Below are positions 62,201-64,000 of a stretch of DNA of 64,000 nucleotides, in pieces. The number at the start of each line of letters is the position of its first letter. The stretch's first letter is position 1. The notes under the pieces are model-generated. The model did no database searches, was not told the DNA's origin, and was given only the letters and a program-made list of their open reading frames with translations. A program made the position numbers and the translations under genes. Source of the DNA: Silurus meridionalis (Eukaryota; Chordata; Actinopteri; Siluriformes; Siluridae); contig NC_060885.1 of NCBI RefSeq assembly GCF_014805685.1, positions 17,034,632 through 17,098,631 of the forward strand, in the 5' to 3' direction.

Positions 62201-62415
62201 CCACCGGTACCCTGTCGGCTAACGATACCTGTGGCGGTCGTTGTTAACCCAGGCCTCGACCGATCCGGTATGAAATTCTCATTTGTGATCCGCATATTTG
62301 ATTTGGCAAATGTTTTTACGCTGGATGCCCTTCCTAACGCAACCCTCCCCATTTACCCGGGCTTGGGACCAGCACTTAGAGTGCACTGGCTTGTGCATCC
62401 ATAATGGCTGGGTTA
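59254..62415 (-). mobile_element. Nearly full-length RTE-like LINE
   Basis: Read on the - strand from about 62415. First comes an AP endonuclease: VRVGTLNVGTMTGKGRAV, DMLCVQETKWKG, then NVISAYAPQVGC and VIGADFNGHVGEGNRG. A linker rich in Arg and Lys follows. The reverse transcriptase has CSNYRGIKLISHTMKLWERV, QQYGFMPRKSTTDALF, FVDLENAYDRVPREELW, GLHQGSALSPFLFAVVMDRL, TMMFADDIVICGESMEQVEE and a C-terminal part with GLETVALSKRQEVELEVAELKMLRFSLGVTRMDKIRN. It ends at a (GAA)n tail (59254-59290). The frame is broken by several shifts and stops. Wording and microsatellite tail fit the RTE clade; family level is inferred. Confidence 0.88.
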
Positions 62416-62419
62416 GTAT

Positions 62420-62780
62420 TTGGATTTGATTATTGCGTCAAATGTGGTATTTGTACAAAACAGTGCAATTCTTTGCTCACTTGGTAGCTTTGTATTATCT
62501 CAATGTCATAATCATTGCTATCGACCCATTATGTAATTTGTGTACTTGTGTTTATGTATCTATGTTTTTTTTCTGTTAAATAATCTGTGCATCCACATTT
62601 TAGCATTTAAAAATGATGCAAATAAATAATGCTTCCTGTTAGGTTGATGTTATAAGGTATATGCCGTGCATCAGCAGCAGCAGCAGCATCATCTGATGCA
62701 TCTGATCTGGTCCACTTGAGACCCAAACCTGTTCCATCATCACAATGCCCCTGTGCACAAAGTGAGTTCCATAAATATAT
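62420..62780. other. Short interval between LINE and Tc1 element
   Basis: About 360 bp between the RTE-like LINE 5' end and the Tc1 element, with a small (CAG) run at 62672-62686. No gene is seen. Confidence 0.5.
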
Positions 62781-62781
62781 A

Positions 62782-64000
62782 CAGTGGTGTGAAAAATTTG
62801 TCACACTTTAATGTGTCAGATCATCAAACTAATTTAAATATTAGTAAAAGATAACACAAGTGAACACAACATGCAGTTTTTATTATTAAGGGAAAACAAA
62901 ATCCAAAACTACATGGCCCTGTGTGAAAAAGTGTTTGCCCCCTAAACCTAATAACTGGTTGGGCCACCCTTAGCAGCAACAACTGCAATCAATCGTTTGC
63001 AGTAACTTGCAATGAGTCTGTTACAGCGCTGTGGAGGAATTTTGGTTCACTCATCTATGCAGAATTGTTGTTATTCAGCCACATTGGATGGTTTTTGAAA
63101 ATTAACCGCCTTTTTAAGGTCATGCCACAGCATCTTAATAGGATTCAGGTGAGGACTTTTACGAGGCCACGCCAAAGTCTTTATTTTGTTTTTCTTTAAA
63201 CATACAGAGGTGGACTTGCTGGTGTGTTTTGGATCATTGTCCTGCTGCAGAACCCGAATTCGCTTCAGCTTGAGGTCATGAACAGATGGCCGGGCATTCT
63301 CCTTCAGGACTTTTTGGTAAACAGCAGAATTCATGGTTCCATTTATCACAGCAAGTCTTCCAGTTCCTGAAGCAGCAAAACAGCCCCAGACCATCACACT
63401 ACCACCACCATATTTCACTGTTGGTATGATCTTTTTCTGAAATGCGGTGTTATTATTACGCCAGATGTAATGGGACACACACCTTCCAAAAAGTTCAACT
63501 TTTGTCTCTCACTTTTGTCAGTCCCCAGAGGGTTTTCCCGAAGGTTTTGGGGATCATCAAGATGTTTTCTGGCTAAACTAAGTTGAGCCTTTATGTTCTT
63601 TTTGCTCAGCAGCGGTTTTCGTCTTGGAACCATTTTTGCCTAGTCTCTTTCTTCTGGTGGAGTCATGAACACTGACCTTAACTGAGGAAACTGAGGCCTG
63701 CAGTTCTTTGGATGTTGTTGTGGGGTCTTTTGTGATCTATTGGACAAGTCGTCGCTGTGCTCTTGGGGTAATTTTGGTCGGCTAGGAAGGTTCTCCACTC
63801 TTCCATGTTTTTGCCATTTTTGAGTAATGGCACTCACTGTGGTTCGCTGGAGTCCCAAAGCTTTAGAAATGGCTTTATAACCTTTTCCAGACATAGATTT
63901 AAATTATTTTCTTTCTTGTTTGTTTCTAAATTTCTTTGGATGTCTGCATGATGTTTGGCTTTTGAGGATCTTTTGGTCTACTTCACTTTGTCAGGCAGGT
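62782..64000 (-). mobile_element. Tc1-like element cut by the window edge
   Basis: A TA (62780-62781) precedes CAGTGGTGTGAAAAATTTGT, a Tc1-type terminus. The - strand carries transposase pieces. The N-terminal helix-turn-helix (63640-63894) reads GYKAISKALGLQRTTVSAIT. The catalytic domain (63071-63478) reads VKYGGGSVMVWGCFAASGTG, LQQDNDPKHTSKS and SPHLNPIKMLWHDLKKAV, where the second Asp and the final acidic region can be followed. The frame is interrupted between the two, and Glu at the third catalytic position reads as Lys (LNPIKMLW for the usual LNPIENLW). The other terminus lies outside the window. Confidence 0.88.

Overview
The window is nuclear DNA of a ray-finned fish. Four protein-coding genes with vertebrate exon-intron structure sit in AT-rich sequence full of (TA)n and (CA)n microsatellites, with fish-type transposons: Tc1/mariner, hAT, L2-like, CR1/Rex1-like and RTE-like LINEs, and a tRNA-derived SINE. 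The repeat mix would suit an otophysan such as a catfish, but the sequence does not fix the species.

Layout. (1) 2.2-6.3 kb, + strand: an eif4ebp2-type 4E-BP gene in three coding exons, with a GC-rich 5' end and a long inferred 3' UTR. (2) 10.2-20.7 kb, + strand: pald1 (paladin), read through 19 coding exons to a 900-residue protein. (3) 29.7-21.8 kb, - strand: a gene in 18 coding exons for an 875-residue protein of the large-subunit microsomal triglyceride transfer protein family. It converges on pald1. (4) 31.95-34.98 kb, + strand: rps24, including a first coding exon that is only the ATG and a 3-nt microexon. (5) 35-64 kb: no gene I can establish. This stretch holds a nested transposon cluster at 35.9-40.4 kb, large microsatellites, a possible isolated exon near 46.9 kb, a nearly full-length RTE-like LINE at 59.3-62.4 kb on the - strand, and a Tc1 element running off the right edge.

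The gene set matches the vertebrate 10q22-type synteny block that contains EIF4EBP2, PALD1 and RPS24. It differs from the mammalian order, recalled from general knowledge, in lacking a NODAL-type gene between eif4ebp2 and pald1 and in having an MTTP-like gene next to pald1. The genes do not form one pathway: translational repression, an endothelial phosphatase-like protein, lipid transfer and the small ribosomal subunit. eif4ebp2 and rps24 are both linked to mTORC1, the first through 4E-BP motifs and the second through a candidate 5'TOP tract.

The observations most worth checking are a GC-AG intron in pald1, an overlapping upstream ATG at the 4E-BP start, the intact divergent MTTP paralog, the unusual second CX5R loop of paladin, the rps24 microexon, and a non-autonomous hAT element with a perfect 8-bp target duplication. 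I found no clearly undescribed biological system.
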